NCBI GenBank assembly: GCA_049587755.1
Contig: JBAVEN010000063.1
Coordinates: 68,597 to 132,596, forward strand
From: Bog-375 sp049587755
Lineage (GTDB): Bacteria > Acidobacteriota > Terriglobia > Bryobacterales > Bryobacteraceae
DNA length: 64,000 nucleotides
Direction of reading: 5' to 3'
Below, one piece after another: positions 34,968-43,814 of the stretch. The notes beneath the pieces were generated by a model, which was given only the letters and a program-made list of their open reading frames with translations, did no database searches and had not been told where the DNA came from. Position numbers and translations under genes: made by a program. Each line of letters begins with the position of its first letter. Position 1 is the stretch's first letter.

Positions 34968-36305
34968 AATCTTAGCGGCGCTCGAGCGCCACGCCGCCAG
35001 CAGCGCCGATCCAATCAGAATCAGCGCCGAGCTCAACCCCGCCCAGATTCCCGCCGCGCCCCACCCAAAGTTAAAGCACAACAGGTACGCCACCGGCAGG
35101 CCAACGGCCCAGTAGCCGGCCAGGTGCGCCAGCATGGGTGTGCGGGTGTCCCCGAGGCCGCGCAGCGCGCCGGTAGCCACCACCTGCAGGCCGTCGAACA
35201 GTTGGAACAACGCCGCGATGCGCAACAGCAGCGCGCCCACGGCGATCACCGCGGCATCGTTCGTGTAAATGCGGACGATCCAGCGCGGCGCGGTTCCCAG
35301 CACTACGCCCGCGCCGCCCATAAACAGCGCGCCCAGCAGGATTGCCGTCCAGCCGCGCCTTGCCGCAGCGCGCGCGTCGCCGGCGCCATAGGCTTGCCCC
35401 ACCCGCACCGCCGCCGCCGAGCTGATGCCCAGCGGCACCATGTAGGTAGTCGATACCACGTTGAGGGCGATGCTGTGCGCTGCCAGCGAGGCTTCATCCA
35501 GGTGCGCCGCGAACACGCTCACCAGTCCGAATACCACGCCCTCGAACAGAATCTGCAGCGCCGCAGGCATTCCCAGACCCGCCAGTCGGCGCATGCGGTC
35601 GAGCGAAGGCCGCCAGGAAACCGCCAGCAGAATACCGCCAGTACGCCGCTCGTGCCACGCGATGGCAGCCAGCAACACCGCCGCCATGTAGCAGCGCGCA
35701 ATCGTGGTCGACCACCCCGAGCCTTCGAGGCCCATCCTGGGCGCGCCCCAGTGCCCGTACATCAGCACCCAGTTGCCCAGCACGTTCACCACGTTGGCGC
35801 TCACCAGCGCGAAGGTGACAGGCTGGACCACGTTGATCGCCTGCAGGTAGCGCCGGAACGCGGCGTAAAAAAGCAGCGGCGGCAGGCCCCATGCCAGCGC
35901 CTTCAGGAACGGATCGAACTGCGCCATCACATTGGGATCGGTTCCGGTGACGCGGAGCACAGGGATCAGCGACAGAATCGCCAGCGCCAAGAACGGTGCT
36001 AGAGCCAAACTCAGCCAAACGCCGTTGACGAGCGTGCGCCGGCAGTCCGCGGCGTCTTCGGCGCCGTGCGCTTGCGCCACCAGCGTATCCATCCCCAGCA
36101 GCATGCCGGTGCCGCAGATGGCGATGGGGTAGAACAGCATCGCGCCCAGGCTGCCGGCGCCCAACGCCACCGCGCCCAGGCGGCCGGCCATGATGGTGTC
36201 TTCGACGCCCATCGCCATCCAGCCCAGCTCGGCCAGCGCCAGGGGAACGGCCATGCGCAGCATGGGGGCGAATTCGGCGCGCAAATGAGGTCCACGGTCC
36301 GCCAC
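34959..36305 (-). CDS. MATE-family efflux transporter (NorM-like)
   Basis: 448 residues, 12 membrane helices in two matching halves. Typical blocks are MAVPLALAELGWMAMGVEDTIMAGRLG in the first helix pair, QAHGAED and the second-half FEGVVFGLVSVFAAHLDEASLAAHSIALN. It is a Na+ or H+ coupled drug/metabolite exporter. It begins three bases after xerC and probably shares its transcript. Confidence 0.93.
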   Translation of the reverse strand: MADRGPHLRAEFAPMLRMAVPLALAELGWMAMGVEDTIMAGRLGAVALGAGSLGAMLFYPIAICGTGMLLGMDTLVAQAHGAEDAADCRRTLVNGVWLSLALAPFLALAILSLIPVLRVTGTDPNVMAQFDPFLKALAWGLPPLLFYAAFRRYLQAINVVQPVTFALVSANVVNVLGNWVLMYGHWGAPRMGLEGSGWSTTIARCYMAAVLLAAIAWHERRTGGILLAVSWRPSLDRMRRLAGLGMPAALQILFEGVVFGLVSVFAAHLDEASLAAHSIALNVVSTTYMVPLGISSAAAVRVGQAYGAGDARAAARRGWTAILLGALFMGGAGVVLGTAPRWIVRIYTNDAAVIAVGALLLRIAALFQLFDGLQVVATGALRGLGDTRTPMLAHLAGYWAVGLPVAYLLCFNFGWGAAGIWAGLSSALILIGSALLAAWRSSAAKIRA

Positions 36306-36308
36306 TCG

Positions 36309-37244
36309 CTACGCCTTGGGATGAGCCTTGTCGTACACCTTCATCAGGTCGGTGAGCGAAACCTGGGTGTACTTTTGGGTGGTGGAAAGGCGCGCGTGGC
36401 CCAGCAGCTCCTGGATGGCGCGGAGATCGGCACCGGCGGCCAGCAGATGAGTGGCATAAGCGTGGCGGAAGCCGTGCGGGTGGACCGACGGATCGCCGCA
36501 TAGAGCCGTGGCGTAGAGCTTGACGATGCCGTGAATACCGCGGACACCCAGACGGTGGCCACGGTGATTGAGAAAGACTGCACGCTCGTCGCGCACCACC
36601 GGCCGCTCGGCGAGGTACTTTTCGAGCGCCGCGGCGGCTTGGCCCGGCAGCGGCACCTGGCGCTCTTTCTTGCCCTTGCCGCGCACGCGGATCCACGTCT
36701 CGTGCGCCGCGATGCCGCTGCCCCGCCCCGTCAGGGATCCGCGGTCGAGGTCCTCCAGGTTCAAACCCGCCAACTCACTGACCCGCACGCCGCAGCCGTA
36801 AAGGATTTCGAGCAGGGCGCGGTCGCGCGACGGGTGCGGCCGTTCCAGTTTTCCGGCGGCCACCTGGTCGAGCAGCGTGTTCATCTGCTCCGCCGTCATC
36901 ACCACCGGAAGTTTCTGCGGAGCCTTGGGAAGCCGCAGCAGGCGGGCCACGTTGATAGTGGCCACGCCCTCGCGCTGCAGGAATTGAAACAGGCCGCGCA
37001 CCGCCGCGACCTTGCGGCGGATGCTGACCGCGGCCAGTTGCTGCCGGTAAAGCCAGAGCATCCATTCGCGGAGCAGCAGCAGGTCGATGGCTTCAGGCGC
37101 CGGCGGCTCGGCACCCGGCGGGGAAACGAACTCGAGCAATTGCCGCAAGTCGCTCCGGTAGGCGTCCAGCGTGTGGGGCGAGACCGCAGTTCGCGCCAGC
37201 TCCGCCAGGTAGCGTTCGATCTCGTGTTCGAGCCGGGAGGCCAT
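36309..37244 (-). CDS. xerC: Tyrosine recombinase XerC
   Basis: 311 residues. SAM-like N-terminal core-binding domain, then a catalytic domain with the full set: Arg154 (GVRVSEL), Lys190 (GKGKKERQVPLP), His257 and Arg260 (HPHGFRHAYATHLL), His283 (LLGHARLST) and the nucleophile Tyr292. Length and sequence fit the chromosome-dimer resolvase rather than a phage integrase. The MATE gene follows by three bases. Confidence 0.94.
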   Translation of the reverse strand: MASRLEHEIERYLAELARTAVSPHTLDAYRSDLRQLLEFVSPPGAEPPAPEAIDLLLLREWMLWLYRQQLAAVSIRRKVAAVRGLFQFLQREGVATINVARLLRLPKAPQKLPVVMTAEQMNTLLDQVAAGKLERPHPSRDRALLEILYGCGVRVSELAGLNLEDLDRGSLTGRGSGIAAHETWIRVRGKGKKERQVPLPGQAAAALEKYLAERPVVRDERAVFLNHRGHRLGVRGIHGIVKLYATALCGDPSVHPHGFRHAYATHLLAAGADLRAIQELLGHARLSTTQKYTQVSLTDLMKVYDKAHPKA

Positions 37245-37323
37245 GGTTCAGTCCGCGAGCCGGCCGCGCGGCGCAGACTTTTTTTGCGCGCGCGACGTCC
37301 TAGTCTCTGAGAAGCCGGTTGCT

Positions 37324-37944
37324 ATGATGAAAAACATGAAGCGATGTCTGTGCCTGCTGCCGCTTGCCGGCGCGCTGGCCTGCGCGGCGGATCTCGCCGG
37401 CGTGCATTCCGTGTACCTGTTGCCCATGGCGCGCGGCATGGACCAGTATCTGGCCAACCAGCTCACCAACGAACATGTTTTCCGGGTGGTCACGGATCCC
37501 AAGCTGGCCGATGCTGTGTTCACGGACCACATCAGCGAAGGTTTCCAGGCACAGTTGGAAGACTTCTCGCCGGCGCCCAAGCCGCCGGCGCCAGCCAAGC
37601 CGGCCAATGCGGAGGCCGAAGCCAAGCCGGCCAATGCGGAGTCCGAAGCCAAACCGGGCGATGAAGCGCCGGCCAAGCCGTCCCGTTCGGATACCAAAGC
37701 CAAACCGGCCGATGAGCCATCGTCCCCGGCCCTGCTGGCGGACACGGAAAACAAGCTGAGTAACCCCGCCACCAGCTCCGGGTTCAGCCGTGCGCGGGGT
37801 ACGGTGTTTCTGGTGGACGCCAAGTCGCGCCAGGTCATCTGGTCCATATATGCACCGCCGAAGGATTTTGACGGCAAGGAAATGAATCGCACCGCCTCCG
37901 ATATTGTAAGCCGCCTCAAGCGGGACCTGAACCCGAAGAAGTAA
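37324..37944 (+). CDS. Exported protein with Ala/Pro/Lys/Glu low-complexity repeat
   Basis: 206 residues from the ATG at 37324; the frame is open upstream into xerC's start. Signal peptide (LCLLPLAGALACA). An N-terminal ordered part (VYLLPMARGMDQYLANQLTN) precedes about 60 residues of repeated AKPANAEAEAKPANAESEAKP-type sequence, then a C-terminal strand-rich part (GTVFLVDAKSRQVIWSIY). The repeat is probably a flexible linker. No function can be given. Confidence 0.7.
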   Translation: MMKNMKRCLCLLPLAGALACAADLAGVHSVYLLPMARGMDQYLANQLTNEHVFRVVTDPKLADAVFTDHISEGFQAQLEDFSPAPKPPAPAKPANAEAEAKPANAESEAKPGDEAPAKPSRSDTKAKPADEPSSPALLADTENKLSNPATSSGFSRARGTVFLVDAKSRQVIWSIYAPPKDFDGKEMNRTASDIVSRLKRDLNPKK

Positions 37945-38035
37945 TCGGCCCGGTGGAAGCGGTCACGCCCAAGGCGCCCGCAGACATGGCACCGCGCGCC
38001 GCAATCTGGATGCGGACGGCTACACTTAAAGAATC

Positions 38036-38554
38036 ATGTCGGAGACCGACCGTCTGTTTCTGGAATGCTCCGTCCGCAGGCTCAAGGAGCTGGCCCCTCG
38101 CATTGAAACCTGTCTCGGCAAGCTCACGCCGGAGCAGGTGTGGGCGCGCGGCGGGGAAAACGAAAACGCCATCGGCAACCTGGTGTTGCACCTGTGCGGC
38201 AACGTGCGCCAGTGGATCGTTTCCGGCGTCGGCGGCCAAGTGGATGCGCGTGACCGCGATGGCGAATTCGGCGCCCGCGGCGGCGCCTCCATCCCCGAGC
38301 TTAGCGCCCGCCTGCGCCACACCGTGGACGAAGCGGCCACGGTAATCGCCGCCATCGCCCCCGAACGGCTTGCCGCGCCGTTGCTGGTGCAGGGCTACCG
38401 GGTTTCGGTGCTGGAGGCCGTCTACCACGTGGTGGAACATTTCTCCATGCACACCGGCCAGATTCTGTTTGCCACCAAAATGCTTACCGGAGCCGATCTC
38501 GGCTTCTATCGCCATCTGGCCGGCGGCGGGCCGCACGCGGCAAAGACTCCCTGA
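38036..38554 (+). CDS. DinB-like four-helix metal-binding protein
   Basis: 172 residues. The DinB/YfiT-like bundle is recognised by AIGNLVLHLCGNVRQW with the first His, and VYHVVEHFSMHTGQI with two further His. Such proteins bind divalent metal; some are thiol-dependent S-transferases. The actual reaction is unknown. It is convergent with hemQ. Confidence 0.82.
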   Translation: MSETDRLFLECSVRRLKELAPRIETCLGKLTPEQVWARGGENENAIGNLVLHLCGNVRQWIVSGVGGQVDARDRDGEFGARGGASIPELSARLRHTVDEAATVIAAIAPERLAAPLLVQGYRVSVLEAVYHVVEHFSMHTGQILFATKMLTGADLGFYRHLAGGGPHAAKTP

Positions 38555-38570
38555 ACGCAGCGCGCCCGGT

Positions 38571-39419
38571 TCAGAAGTCCAGCACGCCGCCTAGATCGGC
38601 CGCACGCAGGCGCAGCCCGACGTAAAAGGAGCCGAACAGTGCGTAGAGAGCGCTCGCCTGGTCGAAGCGCATTTCGTAGATCAGCCGCTTGAACACCAGC
38701 GGATCGTCCGCGAACAGGTCGACGCCCCATTCCCAGTCGTCGAACCCGATCGAGCCGCTGATGATCTGCCGCACGTCGCCCGCATAGCGCCGGCCGATCA
38801 GCCCATGCTCGGCCATCATGCGCTGGCGGTCCGCCATAGACTCGCGGTACCAGTTGACGGATTCGCCGCGCCGTCGGTCCATCGGGTAAAAGCACAGGTA
38901 TTTGGATTCGGGAATCCGCGGCCACAGCCGCGGCGCCATGGCGGCGCGCTGCCGCGCCAGCAGTTCCTCGATTGCCGCCTTCCATTCCTCCGAGTTCGGC
39001 TCAATGCCCGTCGCCGCCAGGCCGGCGTACACCTTTGCGGTGGATTCGTAGAGGCCCAGCTCGACCACCGATAGATAGGAAGTGGCCGGCTCCAGGTAGT
39101 CGCCCAGCCGCAAGCGGGCAAGCTCGATCTCCGCCTGGTTCAGTTCCTCGAAGCTGCGGCGAAAGTGCACGATCATCAGGTCGCCTTTGTGTCCGAGGAG
39201 CGAGTAGAGGGCGCTTTCGCAGCCATCGGCGTGCGTTTCCATGCGGCTCAAAACTGCGGCGGCTTCGGCTAGAATTTCCGCGCGGCCGCCCGCAGGCAGC
39301 GCGCGACACGACGCGCGGCGAAATCGCATCATCTGGTGGAGTACGCTCGCCCCTTCGAGCGTGAGCGGCAAAGCGGGCGCCGCCGCGGCGGCAACCGTTT
39401 CAGTAGTCATGCCCTTCAT
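38571..39419 (-). CDS. hemQ: Coproheme decarboxylase / chlorite-dismutase-family heme protein
   Basis: 282 residues from the ATG at 39417-39419; an ATG three codons later is also possible, while the longer open frame crosses the divergent gene region. The block YLCFYPMDRRRGESVNWY carries the catalytic Tyr, MAEHGLIGRRY the proximal His, and FDDWEWGVDLFADDPLVFKRLIYEMRFD is typical of HemQ. It converts coproheme to heme b in the coproporphyrin-dependent pathway. Confidence 0.9.
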   Translation of the reverse strand: MKGMTTETVAAAAAPALPLTLEGASVLHQMMRFRRASCRALPAGGRAEILAEAAAVLSRMETHADGCESALYSLLGHKGDLMIVHFRRSFEELNQAEIELARLRLGDYLEPATSYLSVVELGLYESTAKVYAGLAATGIEPNSEEWKAAIEELLARQRAAMAPRLWPRIPESKYLCFYPMDRRRGESVNWYRESMADRQRMMAEHGLIGRRYAGDVRQIISGSIGFDDWEWGVDLFADDPLVFKRLIYEMRFDQASALYALFGSFYVGLRLRAADLGGVLDF

Positions 39420-39582
39420 TATGTTCCAAAACGCGTGTGCCATCGGGCGCACCTTTGAGACGTGCCCTCGCCACCCCGCTGTGCCGGGCGCGCACACGGG
39501 CTTTGCTCGCGACTTCCCGGCAACACACGGACTTGGACGGTGGCAAACGGATTGCATCTTCGGACCGCGAGGAGGGCGATTG

Positions 39583-39807
39583 ATGCCGTTGTTCAAGATA
39601 ACGGGACAGGGCTTATCGGCGATTGCGGTGTCGGTCGCCCTCTTGTGGGGCTGCCTGCTGGGCGCGGGCGCACAGGAGCGCCGCGCTGTGGCCGCACGGG
39701 GACAGGTGATACGCCAGCTCCAGTTGCTGCAAGAGCGAAACCGCCGGCAGCCGCTCTCCGTCCCGTTCCCCCGCCGCCATCGCCAACCGCAGCCCATCGC
39801 CGCCTAG
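39583..39807 (+). CDS. Small exported basic protein
   Basis: 74 residues. A clear GGAGGG lies seven bases before the ATG. A signal peptide (LSAIAVSVALLWGCLLGAGA-Q) is followed by a very Arg/Gln-rich short mature part (RRAVAARGQVIRQLQLLQ). Function unknown. It precedes lepB by 54 bases on the same strand. Confidence 0.6.
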   Translation: MPLFKITGQGLSAIAVSVALLWGCLLGAGAQERRAVAARGQVIRQLQLLQERNRRQPLSVPFPRRHRQPQPIAA

Positions 39808-39861
39808 AACGCCTTCGCGGGCAACCGCTGCCCGGCCGGGAACATCTATAATGCATACGGA

Positions 39862-40467
39862 ATGCCTGACGGACCAAGCCCTGAAGCCGTCCCGCCGCTT
39901 TCTCCCGACCGATCGAGCTCGCGCCCCGCGCGCTTTGGCGTCGGCGGCGCGCTGGCCTGGTTGCGCGACCTGGCGCTATCCGTGCTCATCGCCGTCGTGT
40001 TGATTGTTTTCATCTACCAGCCGGTCAAAGTGGAAGGCACCAGCATGGAGCCGGAGCTCACCGATCAGGAGCGCATCTTCATCAACAAATTCACTTACCG
40101 CTTCGGGCTGGGCAGTATCGAGCGCAGCGACACGGTGGTCTTTCATTACGACGAAAGCAAGTCCTACATCAAGCGTGTGATCGGCCTGCCCGGAGATCGC
40201 GTGCGCATCAACGCCGGACAGGTGTTCGTCAACGACCGCCCGCTCAAGGAGGACTACGTCCCCGAGCAGTACCGCGACACGATTTCCTGGCCGCCGGGCG
40301 CCATCGCACACGATGAAGTGGTGCCTCCGGAGATGTATTTTGTCTTGGGAGATCACCGCTCGCAATCGAGCGATAGCCGCTCCTGGGGCTACGTGCCGCG
40401 CCGGAGCATTTACGGCAAAGCGGTTTTCGTTTACTGGCCCCCGGACAAAATCGGACGATTGCGCTAG
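39862..40467 (+). CDS. lepB: Signal peptidase I
   Basis: 201 residues. One N-terminal membrane helix (LALSVLIAVVLIVFIYQ), then the catalytic Ser61 in VEGTSMEP and Lys104 in SYIKRVIGLPGD, and the GDHRSQSSDSRSWG block. It cleaves Sec and Tat signal peptides at the outer face of the inner membrane, consistent with the many exported proteins in this window. Confidence 0.95.
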   Translation: MPDGPSPEAVPPLSPDRSSSRPARFGVGGALAWLRDLALSVLIAVVLIVFIYQPVKVEGTSMEPELTDQERIFINKFTYRFGLGSIERSDTVVFHYDESKSYIKRVIGLPGDRVRINAGQVFVNDRPLKEDYVPEQYRDTISWPPGAIAHDEVVPPEMYFVLGDHRSQSSDSRSWGYVPRRSIYGKAVFVYWPPDKIGRLR

Positions 40468-40582
40468 CCTCCGCGCCTCCTGTGCGATCTTAATCCCCAA
40501 TCGGCGAATGGGCACAACGGCACCTGGGTACTTGCCGTGCGGTTCGGACCCCCGGTATACTTACATTTTCGCTGAGTGTTGT

Positions 40583-40849
40583 ATGACGGCGAGAGACGAA
40601 TTCGATCCCTTAGCCCCGCAGCGCGAGGCCGCTTTTTTCTACGGCCTCTTCCTCCGCGGCCATGACGTGGAAACGCTCCGCCAGGATATCGACGTGCCCC
40701 GCTCCATGATCGAGAAGTGGATGAAGGCCAAAGACTTCGAGATCCCGTTCCGGGAGAGCCTGCGCCGCGTCTACAGCTACCGCAAGCAGGTCCTGGCCAT
40801 TTTCGACGGTCTCGTGCTGAACGAGCAGGACCGCCCCCGGCTGCAATAA
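40583..40849 (+). CDS. Small helical protein, possible helix-turn-helix
   Basis: 88 residues from the ATG at 40583; the upstream open frame lies within lepB. The segment HDVETLRQDIDVPRSMIEKWMKAKDF resembles a helix-turn-helix. Codon use matches neighbours and the gene lies between lepB and ymdB on the same strand, so it looks real, but no family is recognised. Confidence 0.65.
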   Translation: MTARDEFDPLAPQREAAFFYGLFLRGHDVETLRQDIDVPRSMIEKWMKAKDFEIPFRESLRRVYSYRKQVLAIFDGLVLNEQDRPRLQ

Positions 40850-40923
40850 CCGCCTTTGAGGGCGGCCGCCCCCAAAACCGCAGTTCCCCCCACGCGGACG
40901 TGCTAAGGTTGAGAAATCAGAGA

Positions 40924-41703
40924 ATGAATATTCTTTTCATTGGAGATGTTTTTGCTTCTCCAGGGAGGCGGATCGTCGCGGATCATCTTGCAGATATCAT
41001 TCAGACCAACGCCATCGATCTCGCCATTGCCAACGCAGAAAATGCGGCCGGCGGATTCGGCATCACGCCGGCGGTAGCCGAGGAGCTTTTCGGCATGGGC
41101 TTGGACGTGCTCACCAGCGGCAACCACATTTGGGACAAACGCGAGATTCTCGACTATCTGTCGCGCCAGCCGCGATTGTTGCGGCCTGGCAACTACCCCG
41201 AAGGACCGGGATGCGGTATCGTAACCGTACGGGCGCGCAATGGTGTGGAGTGCGCCGTACTGAACCTGCAAGGGCGCACGCACATGCCGGCTACGGATTG
41301 CCCATTCCGCAAGGCGAGCCAGATGCTGGCCGCCCTCGATCCGGCGATTCGCGTGCGCTTCCTGGACTTCCACGCGGAGGTGACCAGCGAGAAGATGGCC
41401 ATGGGCTGGTACCTCGATGGCAAAATCTCGGCGGTGATCGGCACCCACACCCACGTTGCCACTGCCGATACCCGCATTCTGCCGGGCGGCACGGCCTATC
41501 AGACCGATTGCGGCATGACGGGGCCGCACGACTCGGTGATTGGGGTGGAGGCGGGGATCGTCATCCAGCGTTTCCTGACCGCGCTGCCGGTGCGCCTCGA
41601 AGCGGCCCGCCACGGCGCGGAATTGCACGCGGTAATCGTGGACGTGGACGAGGCCACCGGTAAGGCGCGCAGCGCGCGCCGCCACGCCATCGGCGGAGAT
41701 TGA
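40924..41703 (+). CDS. ymdB: YmdB-family metallophosphoesterase
   Basis: 259 residues from the ATG at 40924. Metal-binding motifs in order: FIGDVFASPGRR, IANAENAAGGFG, LTSGNHIWDKREI, FLDFHAEVTSEK and GTHTHVATAD. YmdB proteins are di-iron 2',3'-cyclic nucleotide phosphodiesterases that influence biofilm and RNA turnover in Bacillus; they usually lie near rny, which is not seen here. Four bases separate it from the cyclase gene. Confidence 0.93.
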   Translation: MNILFIGDVFASPGRRIVADHLADIIQTNAIDLAIANAENAAGGFGITPAVAEELFGMGLDVLTSGNHIWDKREILDYLSRQPRLLRPGNYPEGPGCGIVTVRARNGVECAVLNLQGRTHMPATDCPFRKASQMLAALDPAIRVRFLDFHAEVTSEKMAMGWYLDGKISAVIGTHTHVATADTRILPGGTAYQTDCGMTGPHDSVIGVEAGIVIQRFLTALPVRLEAARHGAELHAVIVDVDEATGKARSARRHAIGGD

Positions 41704-41707
41704 GCGA

Positions 41708-42892
41708 ATGGATCCCTCCAGCCCCGTAGCCGACCTCACCGCCTTCTTCATCCAGGTGATCGGGTCGCTTCTGTTCGGCCTGGTCTTCCTCTTCCTGTGG
41801 CGCCAGTCGCGCGCCGTTTACTTCGGCTTGTGGGCGGCGGCATGGGGGCTGCGTGCCATTGCCACGGTGTTCGGCTTCGAGTTGCTGAGCCACGGCGGGA
41901 TGGGCTGGCTGGCGCCTTACACCACCTTCGATTTCGCTTTCGCAATTGTGCTGATTGCCGCAGCGCGCGCCGGGTTCGGCACCGGCTTGCGGGAATGGCG
42001 CGCGATCCTGCGCCTGATCGCCCTGTTGCCGGTGTTCGTGACCGCGGTGTTCGCCGTGGCCATGATCTCCCGGCTGGAAGCCTACCATTCGTCGCACGCT
42101 CTCCTGTTGGGCTTCATCTATCTCTACCTGTTCCTGCAGCTCCGGCGCCACGGCGGGCTCGGGTTTCGCATGTTCCGGTTCTCGCTGCTGGTGCTTGCAG
42201 CAGCCTTCTTCGAGCACGCCTTCATCTTCGTGTGGATGTACAACCGGGGGAATGCGCCGGACTGGGCCCGTTACCTGCACCACGAGACGTATTATGATTT
42301 CGCGCTTCACTGCGTGATGGCCTTCTCGGCCATGGCGATGTGGAGTGAGACCCAAATGGACCGGCTGCGCGGCCTGGTGGCCGAAGTCGAAAGCCTGCGT
42401 CGCGAAAACAGCAACCGCACCGACCTGGATGGCCTCACCGGCCTGCTCAACCAGGCGGCGCTGTCGCGGCGCGTGGAGCAGCCGGCCGGTCTGGATTGCG
42501 TGGCGGCGGTGTGCGACATGGATAATTTCAAGGAGGTCAACGACCGCTATGGGCACCTGGTGGGCGATGAGATCCTGCGTAATGTGGGCAACCTGCTGAG
42601 CCGCTCCATCCGCCATGAGGACGAGGCGTATCGCTGGGGTGGCGACGAGTTTGTCATTCTGTTCCTGAACCAGAGTACCGAGGGAGCGGCCAAGCGCATG
42701 GCCGAACTCGAGCAACGGCTGAACGATTTCCAGGTGCGTGGCTTCGGCGTGCTGCCGATTTCCTTCAGTTGGGGCGTCGCCGACGCGCGCGAGCGCCCGC
42801 TCCGCGACGCCCTGGATGAAGCCGACCGCGCCATGTACGCCCTCAAACGCAGCCGCGGCGAGCTCACGCGTGAACGCCAGCAGGCCATTTGA
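41708..42892 (+). CDS. Membrane-bound diguanylate cyclase (GGDEF)
   Basis: 394 residues. Seven membrane helices over ~220 residues are followed by a GGDEF domain: DLDGLTGLLNQAAL, DMDNFKEVNDRYGHLVGDEIL and YRWGGDEFVILF. The active-site GGDEF is intact and an RHED inhibitory I-site lies five residues before it, so c-di-GMP synthesis with product feedback is expected. The membrane part probably senses a ligand. It is next to ymdB. Confidence 0.93.
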   Translation: MDPSSPVADLTAFFIQVIGSLLFGLVFLFLWRQSRAVYFGLWAAAWGLRAIATVFGFELLSHGGMGWLAPYTTFDFAFAIVLIAAARAGFGTGLREWRAILRLIALLPVFVTAVFAVAMISRLEAYHSSHALLLGFIYLYLFLQLRRHGGLGFRMFRFSLLVLAAAFFEHAFIFVWMYNRGNAPDWARYLHHETYYDFALHCVMAFSAMAMWSETQMDRLRGLVAEVESLRRENSNRTDLDGLTGLLNQAALSRRVEQPAGLDCVAAVCDMDNFKEVNDRYGHLVGDEILRNVGNLLSRSIRHEDEAYRWGGDEFVILFLNQSTEGAAKRMAELEQRLNDFQVRGFGVLPISFSWGVADARERPLRDALDEADRAMYALKRSRGELTRERQQAI

Positions 42893-42967
42893 GCTCGGCG
42901 CAAACCCGGTCCGCCCTGACCTCCGTTTGACCCGCCCCGACACGGTCTCTTATACTGGTGATTCAGC

Positions 42968-43414
42968 ATGTATACTCTTGTTCTTCTGATTCACATCCTG
43001 GTCTGCGTCTTCCTCATCATCGTGGTGCTGTTGCAGAGCGGGAAGGCGGCGGACTTGGCCGGGGCCTTCGGCGGCATGGGATCCCAAACGGCGTTTGGCC
43101 CGCGCGGTTCCGCCACTTTGTTGTCGAAGGCGACAACAATTTCAGCGGTTTTGTTCATGATCACGTCGCTTTCGCTCTCCATCCTGGCGACGAAGGGCGC
43201 AGGCTTGGGAACCACGGTTCTGGAGGGCGGCTCAACCAAGAGTGCTCCGGTCAGGACGCAGGCGCCAGCTATCCCGCCTCCGGGACAGCTTCCGGGTCAG
43301 GCTCCCGCAGCGCCGGCGTCGCAGACCATCCAGATCCCGATCCCGACCAAACAGAACGCTGGGAAGCCGATCCCACTGCAGATCCCGGCTCAGCCGGCGC
43401 CGAATAAGAAGTAG
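42968..43414 (+). CDS. secG: Preprotein translocase subunit SecG
   Basis: 148 residues. The SecG core occupies ~1-80: a first helix (LVLLIHILVCVFLIIVVLLQ), the conserved SGKAADLAGAFGGMGSQTAFGPRG loop (in two parts) and a second helix. The remaining ~65 residues are a Pro/Gln/Ala-rich tail, longer than in classic SecG of ~75-110 residues. It is a membrane part of the SecYEG channel. Confidence 0.93.
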   Translation: MYTLVLLIHILVCVFLIIVVLLQSGKAADLAGAFGGMGSQTAFGPRGSATLLSKATTISAVLFMITSLSLSILATKGAGLGTTVLEGGSTKSAPVRTQAPAIPPPGQLPGQAPAAPASQTIQIPIPTKQNAGKPIPLQIPAQPAPNKK

Positions 43415-43423
43415 CCACACAAC

Positions 43424-43510
43424 GCGGAGGTGGCGGAATTGGCAGACGCACTAGCTTGAGGTGCTAGCGGGAGCAATCTCGTGGGGGTTCAAGTCCCCCT
43501 CTCCGCACCA
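43424..43510 (+). tRNA. tRNA-Leu (anticodon GAG)
   Basis: 87 bases with the CCA end encoded. The acceptor stem is GCGGAGG/TCTCCGC, the anticodon arm is CTAGC-TTGAGGT-GCTAG with anticodon GAG, a long variable arm follows and the T-arm contains GTTCAAGTC. It decodes CTC. Confidence 0.96.
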
Positions 43511-43532
43511 CAGACTATAAAGCAGTTGATAG

Positions 43533-43554
43533 GGCCTGGAAGAAAATCCAGGCC
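43533..43554 (+). terminator. Hairpin downstream of tRNA-Leu
   Basis: GGCCTGGA-AGAAAA-TCCAGGCC, a perfect 8-base stem 22 bases after the tRNA. The following bases are only partly T-rich, so terminator function is probable but not certain. Confidence 0.55.
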
Positions 43555-43761
43555 GTTCGTTCTCAGGACGTGCGGTCGAAGGTCTGCCCGGTTCAATGGA
43601 ACGCCATAGCTCAGTCCGTGCCGATGCAGGAGCGGCACACCTCCGCAGACCTACGCCACGCCGCAGCGGAGCGTCTTTGATTGCGAGGGCCCCGACGGGA
43701 GCGTGGATGAGGTGGCGGCCGTCGTAATGCCACCCTCGCCAGCCTGCTTGGTTGGCGCAGC
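43555..43761. other. Non-coding stretch between tRNA-Leu and the XRE module
   Basis: No gene seen. I looked for a direct repeat of the tRNA 3' end here and after the module, as integration would leave, and found none. Confidence 0.5.
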
Positions 43762-43791
43762 TTTGCAGAATATAGCTAATTGTGCTATATT
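43762..43791 (+). promoter_or_regulatory. Promoter with overlapping palindromic operator for the XRE gene
   Basis: -35 TTTGCA (43762-43767), an 18-base spacer and -10 TATATT (43786-43791). An inverted repeat AATATAGC...GCTATATT (43769-43776 and 43784-43791) covers the spacer and the -10 box, the arrangement expected for autorepression by the XRE protein. Confidence 0.65.
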
Positions 43792-43814
43792 GGCTTTTGC
43801 GGGGACAACAGTAT

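Noticed and set aside
36309..37244. Phage or island integrase
   Set aside because: Length, motifs and lack of mobile neighbours fit the housekeeping XerC recombinase.
37597..37730. Tandem-repeat DNA as a CRISPR-like or satellite array
   Set aside because: It is a short, in-frame AKPANAE-type coding repeat inside an exported protein, not an array with spacers.
41561..42943. Reverse-strand open frame of 460 residues opposite the diguanylate cyclase
   Set aside because: Antisense shadow; composition unlike a real protein.
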